From: Campanula takesimana
Taxonomy: Eukaryota; Streptophyta; Magnoliopsida; Asterales; Campanulaceae
DNA length: 64,000 bases
Assembly (NCBI GenBank): GCA_026119855.1
Contig: JAOWBW010001127.1
Span: forward strand, 62,001 to 126,000
Direction: 5' to 3'
Shown here piece by piece: positions 55,895 to 64,000 of the stretch. The position numbers and the translations under genes were made by a program. Numbering within the stretch: the stretch's first letter is position 1; the number at the start of each line of letters is the position of its first letter. The notes below the pieces were generated by a model, which searched no databases, was not told the origin of the DNA, and was given only the letters and a program-made list of their open reading frames with translations.

Positions 55895-56103
55895 TTACGT
55901 TTTAGGACAAGAACATTTTTAATTACGTCTCCCACCTCCGGCCACTCACTCTCACACACACTAACACAGATACTCTCTCTCTCTCACACAAACACATTCT
56001 CTCTCTAACCTATCCCCCTTCCTTGCGTATCTCCGACAACCCCTACCCTTAGCACCTCCGCCCGCTATTTTCAAAAATCGCTCCCCTCCCTCTCCCTTTC
56101 CCT
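55895..56103 (+). other. CT-rich leader-like sequence
   Basis: CTCTCTCACA and CCCTCTCCC-rich stretch directly before a glyoxalase-like coding fragment; it looks like the 5' UTR or promoter-proximal part of a plant gene. Confidence 0.4.
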
Positions 56104-56305
56104 CTCCGGCGATACCAACGAACAACAGGGCGCCGAAGAGCTGCCGTTGATGACACTTAACCATGTTCAGGTCGGTGAAGGAGTCGATTGAGTTTTACAC
56201 CAAGGTGCTTGGGTTCGTGCTGATTGGTTTGATTTTGATGGAGCCTGGCTTTTTAATTATGGAGTTGGGATTCACTTGTTGTGGGCTAAAAATGACAGAG
56301 GTTAC
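56104..56305 (+). pseudogene. glyoxalase/VOC-domain gene fragment
   Basis: Pieces in different frames: LPLMTLNHV, then SVKESIEFYTKVLGFVLI, then FDFDGAWLFNYGVGIHLL. In this order they match the first half of small plant VOC-superfamily proteins of the glyoxalase I family (metal-binding His in LNHV and in GIHLL). Frame changes lie near 56170 and 56225. No second half follows before the hAT-like element at 56405. It could be a decayed exon or a captured fragment; no element ends around it were found, and a solo LTR lies on its left. Confidence 0.75.
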
Positions 56306-56396
56306 CTCATAATAGTTTTGGTCTAATGAATGCAAAGACATGGAATTCACTTGTAGTGACTAGTGAGTATTTGTTTGTTTTGATATTTTACTGTTT

Positions 56397-56404
56397 GTTT
56401 GTAT
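56397..56404. repeat. target-site duplication, left copy (hAT-like)
   Basis: GTTTGTAT, identical to 57805-57812. Confidence 0.88.
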
Positions 56405-57804
56405 TAGGGGTGTAAACGGTTCGGTTTGGTTCGGTTTAAGGGTTTTTAGAGACCAAACCGCTAGTCATCGGTTTGGAGAAATTCCAAACCGAACTGAACC
56501 ACAAAAACATCCAAACCGAACTGAACCAAACTGTCATGGTTCGGTTTGAACCGCGGTTCAAACCACGGTTCAAATCTCGGTTCAAACTGCGGTTCAAACC
56601 TTGAATCAAACCGCGGTTCAGACCATTAATCAAACCACAAAACTCATTTTTAAATTTCTTGAGAGCTGCTCCACCTCATTTATTCTACCTCCTTCCTTAA
56701 CCCTTTTCTTTCTTTTCTATGTGGGAAACATACAATTTCTTTAAAAACCAAACACCCAAACGCCCTTCTTCACTTCACACGATTCTTTGGTTCCTGATCA
56801 TATTAAGAGAAGGATCTAGACTTCCACTACGAATTAGGAAATCAATCAATAAACCGACTCCTTCCCTCACCCCCTTATAAGTATTGATTGTAGGTAAACG
56901 ATTCAAAGCCAAATTATTCCGTTCAGTTTCTTCAAATATGTCGTCGGAATCCACTTCTCAATCTCAAGCAACCCTTCTTCTCCAAAAGCAGCTAAAACAC
57001 CTATGCCGCCACCCAATCGACGCTTCTCCGCTGGCTTAATCGACGATTCAAACGTCTTCGATGGAACGTAACAATCATGGGACCGCCCGACACTCTCTAC
57101 TCCGAAGGCTATTTCAACGCCGTCATGACTTTTCCTGGGTTGCGGTTGATTTTGCCGGTTGATTTTGTAGTTCGGTATTGTGGGGATGCAGTTGATTTTG
57201 CCGGCCGGAGACTAGCCGGAGTTGTTAAATTTAAATCTGGGTTGATAAGACTTGGGTTTCATTTGTTGAGACTTCATGTTGCAACAAACCTGGGTTTGCA
57301 GATTTTCATATCTTGTGTTTCCTCTTGGAGGGTGGGGGTGTTGAATCTGATTTATGGGAATGGGGGAGAGATTGGGAAGGGAGGCTAAAGAGAAGATTTA
57401 TGTGTATTGAAAGTAGAAGGAGATGCATACAAAATGGGAAATTCGTTTTTGAATTGTGTTAATACAATTTTCCCACATTGAGAAGAAAAGAAAAGGGGAG
57501 AGTAAGGAGATGCATACAAATAGTCGATCTATGGTTCAGTTTATGGGTTTAGACCGCGGTTCGGTTTCACGGTTCAGACCGTGGTTCGGTCTCGTGGTTC
57601 AGACCTCGGTTTGGTTTAGAACGGTTTGGTTTGGTTCGGATTGGTCGATTTGTATGGGTCAGACCGCAGACCGAACCGAACCACGTGGTTTGTGAATTTT
57701 TCAAACCGAGCTGAACCATTCATGTTCAAAAACCGAACCAAACCGCATGGTTTGGTTCGGTTCGGTTTCGAACCGCGGTTCAGACTGAACCGCTGACACC
57801 CCTA
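56405..57804 (+). mobile_element. hAT-like non-autonomous element with captured E2 fragment
   Basis: 1400 bp. Begins TAGGGGTGTAAACGG and ends GACACCCCTA, with an 8-bp duplication GTTTGTAT on both sides, as expected for hAT elements. Both ends carry arrays of CGGTTTGG, GAACCGCGGTTC and related words (56414-56640 and 57530-57795) that can pair with each other and with themselves. The middle (56640-57420) is different: gene-like, with a UBC7-like fragment. No transposase. Confidence 0.88.
56938..57136 (+). pseudogene. captured ubiquitin-conjugating enzyme E2 fragment (UBC7-like)
   Basis: In pieces over three frames: MSSESTSQSQATLLLQKQLK HLC, FSAGLIDDSNVF, RWNVTIMGPPDTLY, then FNAVMTFP. This is the N-terminal third of the plant UBC7/13/14 type of E2 (helix 1 and first strands; it stops well before the catalytic HPN-Cys region). 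At least two frameshifts lie between 57026 and 57066. After MTFP the similarity ends, perhaps at an exon border. The E2 of this class works in ER-associated degradation with E3 ligases (family knowledge); this fragment cannot. Confidence 0.82.
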
Positions 57805-57812
57805 GTTTGTAT
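57805..57812. repeat. target-site duplication, right copy (hAT-like)
   Basis: GTTTGTAT, identical to 56397-56404. Confidence 0.88.
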
Positions 57813-58107
57813 TGGTAGTTGTCTAATTTTTATTTTTTTGCATTAGAAAAGGTTTTTATAAAATACTCTATCTGTTTCAAAATAATTGTTGTCTTAGATT
57901 ATTTAACACATATTAAAATATAATGAATGCATGTTAAAAAGATTTATTTACTCTTAAAATAATCCAACTTTCTAAATAATTAAATGATTGTACAAGAGAT
58001 ACTTCACAATAATTATTAGAAGTATAATTGATTGAAAAGAGAAAGAATATATTGATACTAGCAAAGTGTCAAATATTTTGGAATAAGTGTTCACTTCTAG
58101 ATTAGTT
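57813..58107. other. non-coding AT-rich stretch
   Basis: TACTCTATCTGTTTCAAAAT near 57866 looks like a decayed MITE end; nothing else recognised. Confidence 0.4.
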
Positions 58108-58605
58108 GATAATTGAGAACTTACTGATAAATTCTCAGTTCTTTAGTCGCCTAAGTTTGTCACCGGAGTTGGTGGTCGGTGTAATTTGGTGGTCGCCGGA
58201 GTTGAAAGTGTACTTAGTAGTTTAGTTGAAAACTGAGAACTTACTGATAAGTTCTCATCTGTTTTGTCGCCGGAATTAATCGTGTTCTTAGTAATTTAGT
58301 TGACAACTAAGAACTTATTGATAAATTCTCAATTGTTTTGGTTGCCAAAGTTGTTCGTGTTTATAGTAGTTTAGTTGACAACTGAGAACTTACTGATAAG
58401 TTCTCAACTGTTTGGTCGCCGGAGTTGATCATGTTCTTAGTAGTTTAGTTGACAACTGAGAAGTTACTGATAAGTTCTCAGTTGTTTGGTCGCCGGAGTT
58501 GGTGGTCGCCGGAGTTGTTCGTTTTATTAGTAGTTTAGTTGACAACTGAGAACTTACTGATAAGTTCTCAACTTTTTGGTTGCTGGAAGGTCACTGAAGC
58601 TAAAA
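58108..58605. repeat. 74-bp tandem repeat, six copies, each with a 22-nt hairpin
   Basis: AGTAGTTTAG-like starts at 58216, 58290, 58365, 58439 and 58529 (spacing 74, 75, 74, 90; the last is longer by a 16-bp duplication), plus a diverged first copy from about 58100. Each unit holds GAGAACTTACTGATAAGTTC then TC: arms of 9 bases (GAGAACTTA/TAAGTTCTC) with loop CTGA. The linker has GTCGCCGGAGTTG. Confidence 0.93.
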
Positions 58606-58943
58606 TAAAACAAAATAAAAATTGTTTTTTTTTTTGCACCGGAGTGGTTGCCGGAGTTGTTGACTGGAGAAGGTGGTGAGGGATAGCCTAACGGGATAGT
58701 GGTTGGGGTGAAAGTAAAATGTTGAGAGGGTGTAGTTAGTAAAATGTTGAGGAAGAAGTAAGTTAGTGACTATATGGTTAGTTAAAATATTCCTTATCTT
58801 AAGATGTAAATAAGGTTATGTTGAGGGACTATATGGTAAATGCCACATTTATAAGGTTTATGATGGTTTAAAAGCATTAGTTTCAACTTTGTTGAATGAG
58901 TCTTTTTGATTAATATCATATCCTTTTGGATATTATTGTTTAA
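58606..58943. other. non-coding stretch
   Basis: No gene recognised; AT-rich with GTGGTTGCCGGAGTTG-like ends of the preceding repeats at the left. Confidence 0.45.
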
Positions 58944-58945
58944 TA

Positions 58946-59228
58946 CTCCCTCCGTCCCACCACAAGTGAGACTAGGGGAGTGAGCACAATATTTAAGATA
59001 AAGTGATAAATATGTGGTAGAAAATAAAGAGAGATAATGAGTGGGGTAAATAGTAGTGTTGGTTGAATAAATTGAGTGGTGGAAAATGAAGAGAGAGAAT
59101 GAGTGGGGTTAAATGGTGAGGGAAGGATGAATATAAATATATTAAAACATTTCTATTTTGGGCAGTCTCACTTGAGGTGGGACGGATCAAAAGGGAAAGA
59201 AGTCTCACTACTGCTGGGACGGAGGGAG
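58946..59228. mobile_element. Stowaway-like MITE
   Basis: 283 bp, CTCCCTCCGTCCCACCAC ... GGGACGGAGGGAG, flanked by TA (58944-58945, 59229-59230). Similar in its inner sequence to the MITE at 29458-29736 (GAGACT..., GAGAATGAGTGG). Confidence 0.93.
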
Positions 59229-59254
59229 TACACTATTTAAAGATTTAAAAAATA

Positions 59255-59500
59255 CTACCTCTGTCTCTAAATGAGTCTCCAAATTTCTTTTTAAGGGACA
59301 TAACTTTTTGTACAATTTAGTGGCAAAATTCATAAATAATATTGTAATCCTCTTTACAAACATTTAGTTTTTGCAAGTATAAAGAGATCGGTGAAAAAGA
59401 TTTCGAAAAAACATTTAGAGACAAAGTTATGATCAAAATGGACACTCATTTTGGAATAAAAATTTCTTAAAAATGGACACTCATTTAGGGACAGAGGGAG
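59255..59500. mobile_element. Stowaway-like MITE, second family
   Basis: 246 bp, starts CTACCTCTGTCTCTAAATGA and ends ACTCATTTAGGGACAGAGGG then AG, flanked by TA. The inner repeat ATGAGT/ACTCAT belongs to the terminal repeat. Confidence 0.85.
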
Positions 59501-59707
59501 TAGTACTTTATTTAGTGTGTTGGGTATGCATATTATAAACCACTCCTATTACCTAGATTTGATTGATCCCATAACCTTATTTTACTTTAAAGCTGATTTC
59601 CTTCTAATTATTTCCTGGTTTGTGCAAAGCTGACAATTGTTTAAAAAGATTAATGATTCAATATTGTCCACTAATTAAGTTGCCGATCACAGTCATTTTC
59701 TTGTAGG

Positions 59708-60909
59708 TGTAGACACCCCGCTTTGGACCACTCACCCCGATTGCATACATAGTATTTTTATTTAACTTATTTTCGTTAATTTATGTTACTTCGGTTAAGT
59801 TCCTAACAGATTCCTTTAGTTTTGGATTAAACTGCATAACAGAGTTAACTTTGGTTTCATTTATGTCATTCTATCATTTTTACCCGCGAGCACCTCCGGC
59901 ACGGCCAGTGGGCCGCGTACGCGTCTCGCCCTTAAGACGGGACTCGCGCGCTTTCCATTTTGGCAGTTACGGATTGCAGTCTTTTCCCTCAATTTTCTTG
60001 ATCACAAAGACCTCTTTTTACATCCACATTCACCCCCCTTATTTCATAACTCCCAATCTCACATTTTTAGCTTTTTCATCAAAATAAAATATTTCTATTT
60101 TATTTTATTTTATTTTATTTTATTTTATTTATTTTATTTTCCTTTATTTTCCTATTGGTTGAAAGACCATATCTTCCTCTCTTTTCTACCTATTTAAACC
60201 CCTCATTTCTACCTTAAAAAGGGACCTCAAATTCTCTCTACACTTACACTATACACAATTCTCTCAAGAATTCTTCCTACAAGATTTCTAGCAACAAAAC
60301 TCTACACAAATTGTTCCACAACAATTTATCTACAACAAACATCATTTTCTCACCAAGTTTAAGGACCGCTTTCTTAAGGTACAACTTTATTTTTCTTTTT
60401 CTATTTTATTTGTCTAGTCAATTTATGCAATCCCCATAAAAGGGAACATGACCTAAAAGGCCACTTCACTATTGAAGTTTGGTCAAGGTTATCTTCCAAC
60501 ATTCCAACACTACTTTAATTTTCTCATTTCATATTAATGTAATTGCTAGCATAGTTATTACATGTAATCTTTAAGCATAAATCAATATAAAGAATTTCCC
60601 TTTTCTTTCCCTTGCAATTGTTAGCACATTTCTCATATTATTAGAAGGACGTTTTAGCATTAGAACACCTTTAGTAGCAAGACCGGCTTAAGCCGAGCGG
60701 AGTGGGTGTTTAAGTACTTCCCACTCCGTAACCTAACCCCCGAAGCCTTCTCTCCCGAATCTTTGGTTTCGTAACATAAATTAGGCTATTTTTAGGTTTT
60801 TCTTATGTTCCCTTAATAACATAGCGACTCTAACAAATAAAACCAATTAGACATCCTAGGATCCTTCCACCGCTCTAGCCAAGTAGTGGGGCTTCCCCGG
60901 GTATCTATA
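59708..60909 (+). repeat. 5' LTR of Tat/Ogre-like copy 2
   Basis: 1202 bp, begins TGTAGACACCCCGCTTTGG, ends GGGTATCTATA (copy 1 has TATCTACA). TATA-like box TATTTAAA at 60191-60198. A (TTTTA)n microsatellite lies at about 60095-60141. A CpG-rich cluster at 59885-59955 lies upstream of the TATA box, as in copy 1, but with other words. Confidence 0.88.
60095..60141. repeat. (TTTTA)n microsatellite
   Basis: About nine units of TTTTA with one shorter unit, inside the LTR of copy 2. Confidence 0.93.
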
Positions 60910-60910
60910 G

Positions 60911-60930
60911 TGGCGACTCTGCTGGGGACT
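60911..60930 (+). promoter_or_regulatory. primer-binding site of copy 2
   Basis: TGGCGACTCTGCTGGGGACT, next to the LTR end; same type as in copy 1. Confidence 0.8.
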
Positions 60931-62092
60931 GTATAGAGGGTTAAACTTGCATTTTTACTTTTGGTGTTCTTTTATCTGTTTTTTGGGAATTCTGGTGGAA
61001 AAAGGTGGGATGCGTGCGCCTCTGGCCTTCTTGGCCTAAGGCGCGCGCCTCCGTCCTTCACCACCAGAATCGCCCGCTTCTCATCTCGACCTTCAATTGC
61101 ATGTTATTGTGCTAACAGTTTCTGTAGGGGAAAGAATTTTTATTTAGGGTCAAGGCAATCTCTTGAACCCTTGAGTTCCCAGAATCGGGCGCCTCGGCCT
61201 CTCTCGCTCGGAGCCGCACGCCTCCCAATCTCACTGCCCAACGCGTGCGCCTCTGGGCAATTTTCCTGAAACAGAACAGTGAACAGAATGACAGTGTGTG
61301 GGCACCGGGCCTGCACATAACCTCTTTTATGTTATGTTTATTTTTATCAGTCACACGGGTGATTCGAAAGTTGTAAATATGTGTTTATTTGCTTTATCTT
61401 TCTTTGAAAAAAAATATAAAATATTTTGTCACTTGTTGGACCTCACACTACGTTCACAAATTCTTATTAACTGCTCAATATCGAGTCGCACAAGTTCATA
61501 ACCCCAAACCCGTCGAGGCCCGACCTAGAGAGTTTCAAGCTCCACCAGACCTTGACTCTCTCGAAACGGTAAACCTCAGCCCGTGGCATAGTTCATGACT
61601 ACATGCCGGGGGTGACCTTTAAGCCTCTCTTTAGCCAAGCACAAGCCAACACATTCTAGTTAGGGTCTAACACTCCGTGACCAAGTCGGTTTTCATATGC
61701 CGAGATTTCCCTAAACTAATGTTTTCAAATCATACATGTCGTTTCCAAGAGAAACAGGTGGTTATTATGGACAAAATAAAATCCGTCCCCGCATGTATGA
61801 TTTACTACATTAATTTAGTTTAATGCCGTCATGTGTAGGAATCACAAGCGTGGTGGAATCCAATGAGTATATGGGACCGTGAGAAGGTCTATATACTAGT
61901 GTGCCGATTCCACTATTTTCTAGAAATCCCAAAAAGGACTATGTCCTTCCGACTTTTGTAAATAAATAAATTAAAAAAAAGTCATTTTTCTTATGTGGTT
62001 GAGTCTTTTTCTTGTTTGTGGGTTAAATTATTTTACTCAAAAAGTATTTGTGAGGCCAACCTAAGATCAACCGTGTTCTTCCAATAGGTCCA
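60931..62092 (+). other. leader of copy 2
   Basis: No gene. CpG-rich clusters at 61008-61085 and 61183-61260, the first with GGCCTTCTTGGCC (hairpin, arms GGCC). The segment 61510-62000 matches the leader of copy 1 in reverse complement, including TAGGGTCTAACACTCCGTGA and ACTAATGTTTTCAAATCATA. Confidence 0.65.
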
Positions 62093-62670
62093 ATGGCTTC
62101 GAACGGCAACAACAACAAGGATGAGAACATTTCCGTGTCCAACGAAAGGCTTTTCAACATAATAAGAGTCATGGGGGAACAAATGGATAGACTTGTCGAG
62201 GATGCCCGCTGCAAGGATGATTGGTGGCAGGCTCGTCTTGCTCTTGAGAAAAGAATTCACGAGGAAGAGGTTTCCGAACTTAAGGCCCGTTTGCAAAAGT
62301 TCACCGACAAAGAGGCAAAGGTCAACAGTAAAACAAGCTCAAGTGCCCCGCCCCTCAAGAGCCACAAAGGTGTCGCCAACAAGCGAATTTTTACTCCTCT
62401 CCTAGGAATGACCCAAACCGAAGTATTCAAAATCTGATGAAAAGTAGAAAGGTCAAGCCTTTGGAAGGGTACAAGCCGGAGGCGATTGGAAAGAACCATG
62501 CATATGGAGAATGGTGCAACTACCACATGTATAGTGGGGACACTACCGAGGAGTGCCACGGTGTCAAGAAAGTCATCCAAGATTTGATTGATAATGGTGA
62601 ATTTACCGTGGGTGAAGAGCAACTCATCAAGGGAGAGGTTATTGTGAAGCAAGGAACGACTTGGGTTTGA
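62093..62670 (+). pseudogene. short gag of copy 2: N-terminus joined to zinc knuckle
   Basis: ATG at 62093; frame 1 (114 aa) has a coiled-coil N-terminus (RLFNIIRVMGEQMDRLVEDA; EEEVSELKARLQKF) and runs into KRIFTPLLGMTQTEVF, which aligns with the C-terminal part of copy 1 gag (RVYTPLNGMTITEAY). The whole Retrotrans_gag core (about 230 residues) is missing between them, in frame. After a frame change at 62435-62437 the rest follows: KPLEGYKPEAIGKNHAYGEW, CNYHMYSGDTTEECHG, IQDLIDNGEF, and ends KQGTTWV. The knuckle has Asp where the second His should be. Confidence 0.78.
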
Positions 62671-64000
62671 AATGGGGAGAACTACAACAGTAAAGACGAC
62701 GACAACAATCTCCGTTTCTCTTTCTCTACCTAGTTTAAAAAAAATAAAAAAAAATAAAAAAAGAGTCAAAAGTCCTCTAAGTGTGCATTAAGTTTTCTTC
62801 CTTCTTATTGATGTTAGAGTTTGAGTCGGTCTTATCAAATAAAAGTCGTTCTTGTCCTCATACACTATTCTAAGTTGTTCAATTTTCTTCTTGGCAAAAT
62901 GATGAAAAGATGTCTCGACAAATTTTGGAACGAAGGCTACCACTTGAACGCCTAGGGCTAAACATGAAGAAGACAACGTCAAGGTATCAAACGACGAAGA
63001 AAGGTGGATCAACAACCATAGAGATATCTCATTTCGTAAAGGGGGAACAAAAAAAAAAAAAAAAAAAAAACCCAACCAACAAAGGACAAAGCAACATCAA
63101 CAACCATCACAACGAAAGGAGAATCCACAAGAACTACGGTGACCTGAGCCTCTACACTGGAGGAACGTAGGCAACCTTTGGGTCCGGTCTCATGCAAGAA
63201 AGAAAATATGTTTAGCCCTTAGGGCGTTATGGTGATTGGCCTTCCTCTCGAACTTATCCAGACATCTTTATACGATTCATTGGCAAATGAATTAATCACC
63301 ACAAGATTGAACAACTTTCTTAGAATTGGATTCGCTTTGCGTTCCTTATTGAGTCTAGGGGCTTCTTATCTTTCAGCGATACTCCCAGTTTCTCACAATC
63401 AAATTGGGGCTTTCCTTCTCTTCTCTCTTAATGACTTACTTGCCTTCGTGAGTCATTCAAAAAAATATATTAATACATGATGTCAATACTAGGGGCTACT
63501 TCCCTAGTCGAGTCAATGTCACTCATCATTAGTGACAAAAAATTTCCACCGCAAAATCGCATGTCTCTCATCCTCAGCTAGAGTCAATGCACACTTCCTC
63601 ATTAATTGAGTAAAAAAATGAAGACGCAAAAGAGATGCCCGCTAGATTGAAAACCCGAAAGGGTGGTCTAGGCAAAAAAATAGGGTGCGTCATAAAAAAA
63701 TAATGAGAGAGTGAGAGAGAGAAGGGAAAGAGAAATGGAGATCACCGGCCTCTAAAGAAGACAACTACACAAGTTCTACATTGAATCTCCTCAGCAACTC
63801 AATTCCCCACCGAGTCAACTTTGGAATTGCAATAGGATCGACAAGATATGGCACAATCAAAGGTCGTTTTGGGTTATTGGCATAAGAGAGATTGTTCTTG
63901 CAATGTGCATTTTTGGGCTCATGTGAAAGAAGGCCCGTCCCAGAATGAGCTCATGATTGATATGGGGTGAGAGGTTGCACGAATGGTCTTCAATGCACCA
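62671..64000 (+). other. 3' part of copy 2 without recognisable pol
   Basis: Contains short poly(A) runs (62738-62762; 63050-63070), GGAACGTAGGCAACCTTTGG (63161-63180, motif shared with 6909-6940 reversed) and a GAGAGA stretch at 63700-63722. No RT, protease or integrase motif found in either strand. Confidence 0.5.

Larger units (their letters stand above)
59708..64000 (+). mobile_element. Tat/Ogre-like element, copy 2 (gag without core domain; runs off the right edge)
   Basis: Plus-strand copy of the family at 1-6462: LTR 59708-60909, PBS 60911-60930, leader matching copy 1 in reverse complement at 61510-62000, then a short gag (62093-62670). No protease, RT or integrase is seen down to 64000, while in copy 1 pol starts right after gag. 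So this is probably a non-autonomous, gag-reduced derivative, unless pol lies beyond the edge after an insertion. The last 1.3 kb has only low-complexity runs and a possible 3' motif at 63159-63190. Confidence 0.8.

Noticed and set aside
63229..63480. 83-aa hydrophobic ORF in the 3' part of copy 2
   Set aside because: No motif, no promoter context, length within chance for this composition; kept out of the features.

Overview
The window is about 64 kb of AT-rich plant nuclear DNA, most likely from a dicot. It is almost wholly transposable elements in nested layers, and I found no intact host gene. Evidence for a plant is the set of families (Tat/Ogre-like and Retand-like Ty3/gypsy, Ty1/copia, L1 LINEs with DUF4283-type ORF1, Stowaway-like MITEs, MULE- and hAT-like DNA elements) and the captured fragments of typical plant genes (G3BP-type NTF2 domain, UBC7-type E2, glyoxalase/VOC domain). 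The species cannot be named from the sequence.

Layout. 1-6462: 5' part of a minus-strand Tat/Ogre-like element (LTR, PBS, leader, gag, protease, start of RT), running off the left edge. 6463-~11.7 kb: a second, gag-only Ogre-like relic, minus strand, with an LTR-like stretch at its right. 11.9-12.7 kb: tandem repeats (79 bp, then 176 bp). 12842-18920: a full-length L1 on the minus strand with a perfect 17-bp target duplication, sitting inside a repeat-rich sequence that resumes at 18938 (62-bp repeats, then degenerate 60-bp-scale repeats). 21.1-22.75 kb: copia fragment joined to a rearranged L1 fragment (22.75-24.45 kb). 24.45-25.27 kb: arm of a TIR element. 25593-29155: a MULE-like element with 9-bp target duplication, holding a Stowaway-like MITE and a second TIR element (26533-28711) that carries a piece of a G3BP gene. 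29.4-30.9 kb: two MITEs and an internally deleted L1-derived retroposon.

31245-51263: a complete Retand-like Tat element on the minus strand, with both LTRs, a 5-bp duplication (taata), gag, protease, RT, two RNase H domains and integrase, plus a 3' region carrying genes on the opposite strand: a 120-aa acidic ORF behind a TATA box and a PF04195-like plus coiled-coil gene. A complete copia element (33751-41442; duplication gtgtt) is inserted inside that antisense gene, and the reading frame continues across the insertion site.

51.3-53.7 kb: GTAAC-rich non-autonomous DNA-element sequence and unclassified DNA. 53714-55889: a solo LTR with 5-bp duplication. 55.9-56.35 kb: glyoxalase-like gene fragment. 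56405-57804: hAT-like element with 8-bp duplication carrying a UBC7-like fragment. 58.1-58.6 kb: 74-bp repeats, each with a 22-nt hairpin. 58.9-59.5 kb: two MITEs. 59708-64000: another copy of the 1-6462 family, plus strand, with a gag that lacks its core domain.

The signal I find most unusual cuts across families. Four LTR-element families here carry short, CpG-rich, self-complementary words in clusters, placed in the LTR upstream of the TATA box where a TATA box can be placed, and in some again in the leader between PBS and gag (GCGCGC-type, GGCCGCGT, CCGTACGG, GGCACGACCGTGCC). Two copies of one family have different words in the same slots. This may be a convergent regulatory or packaging feature.
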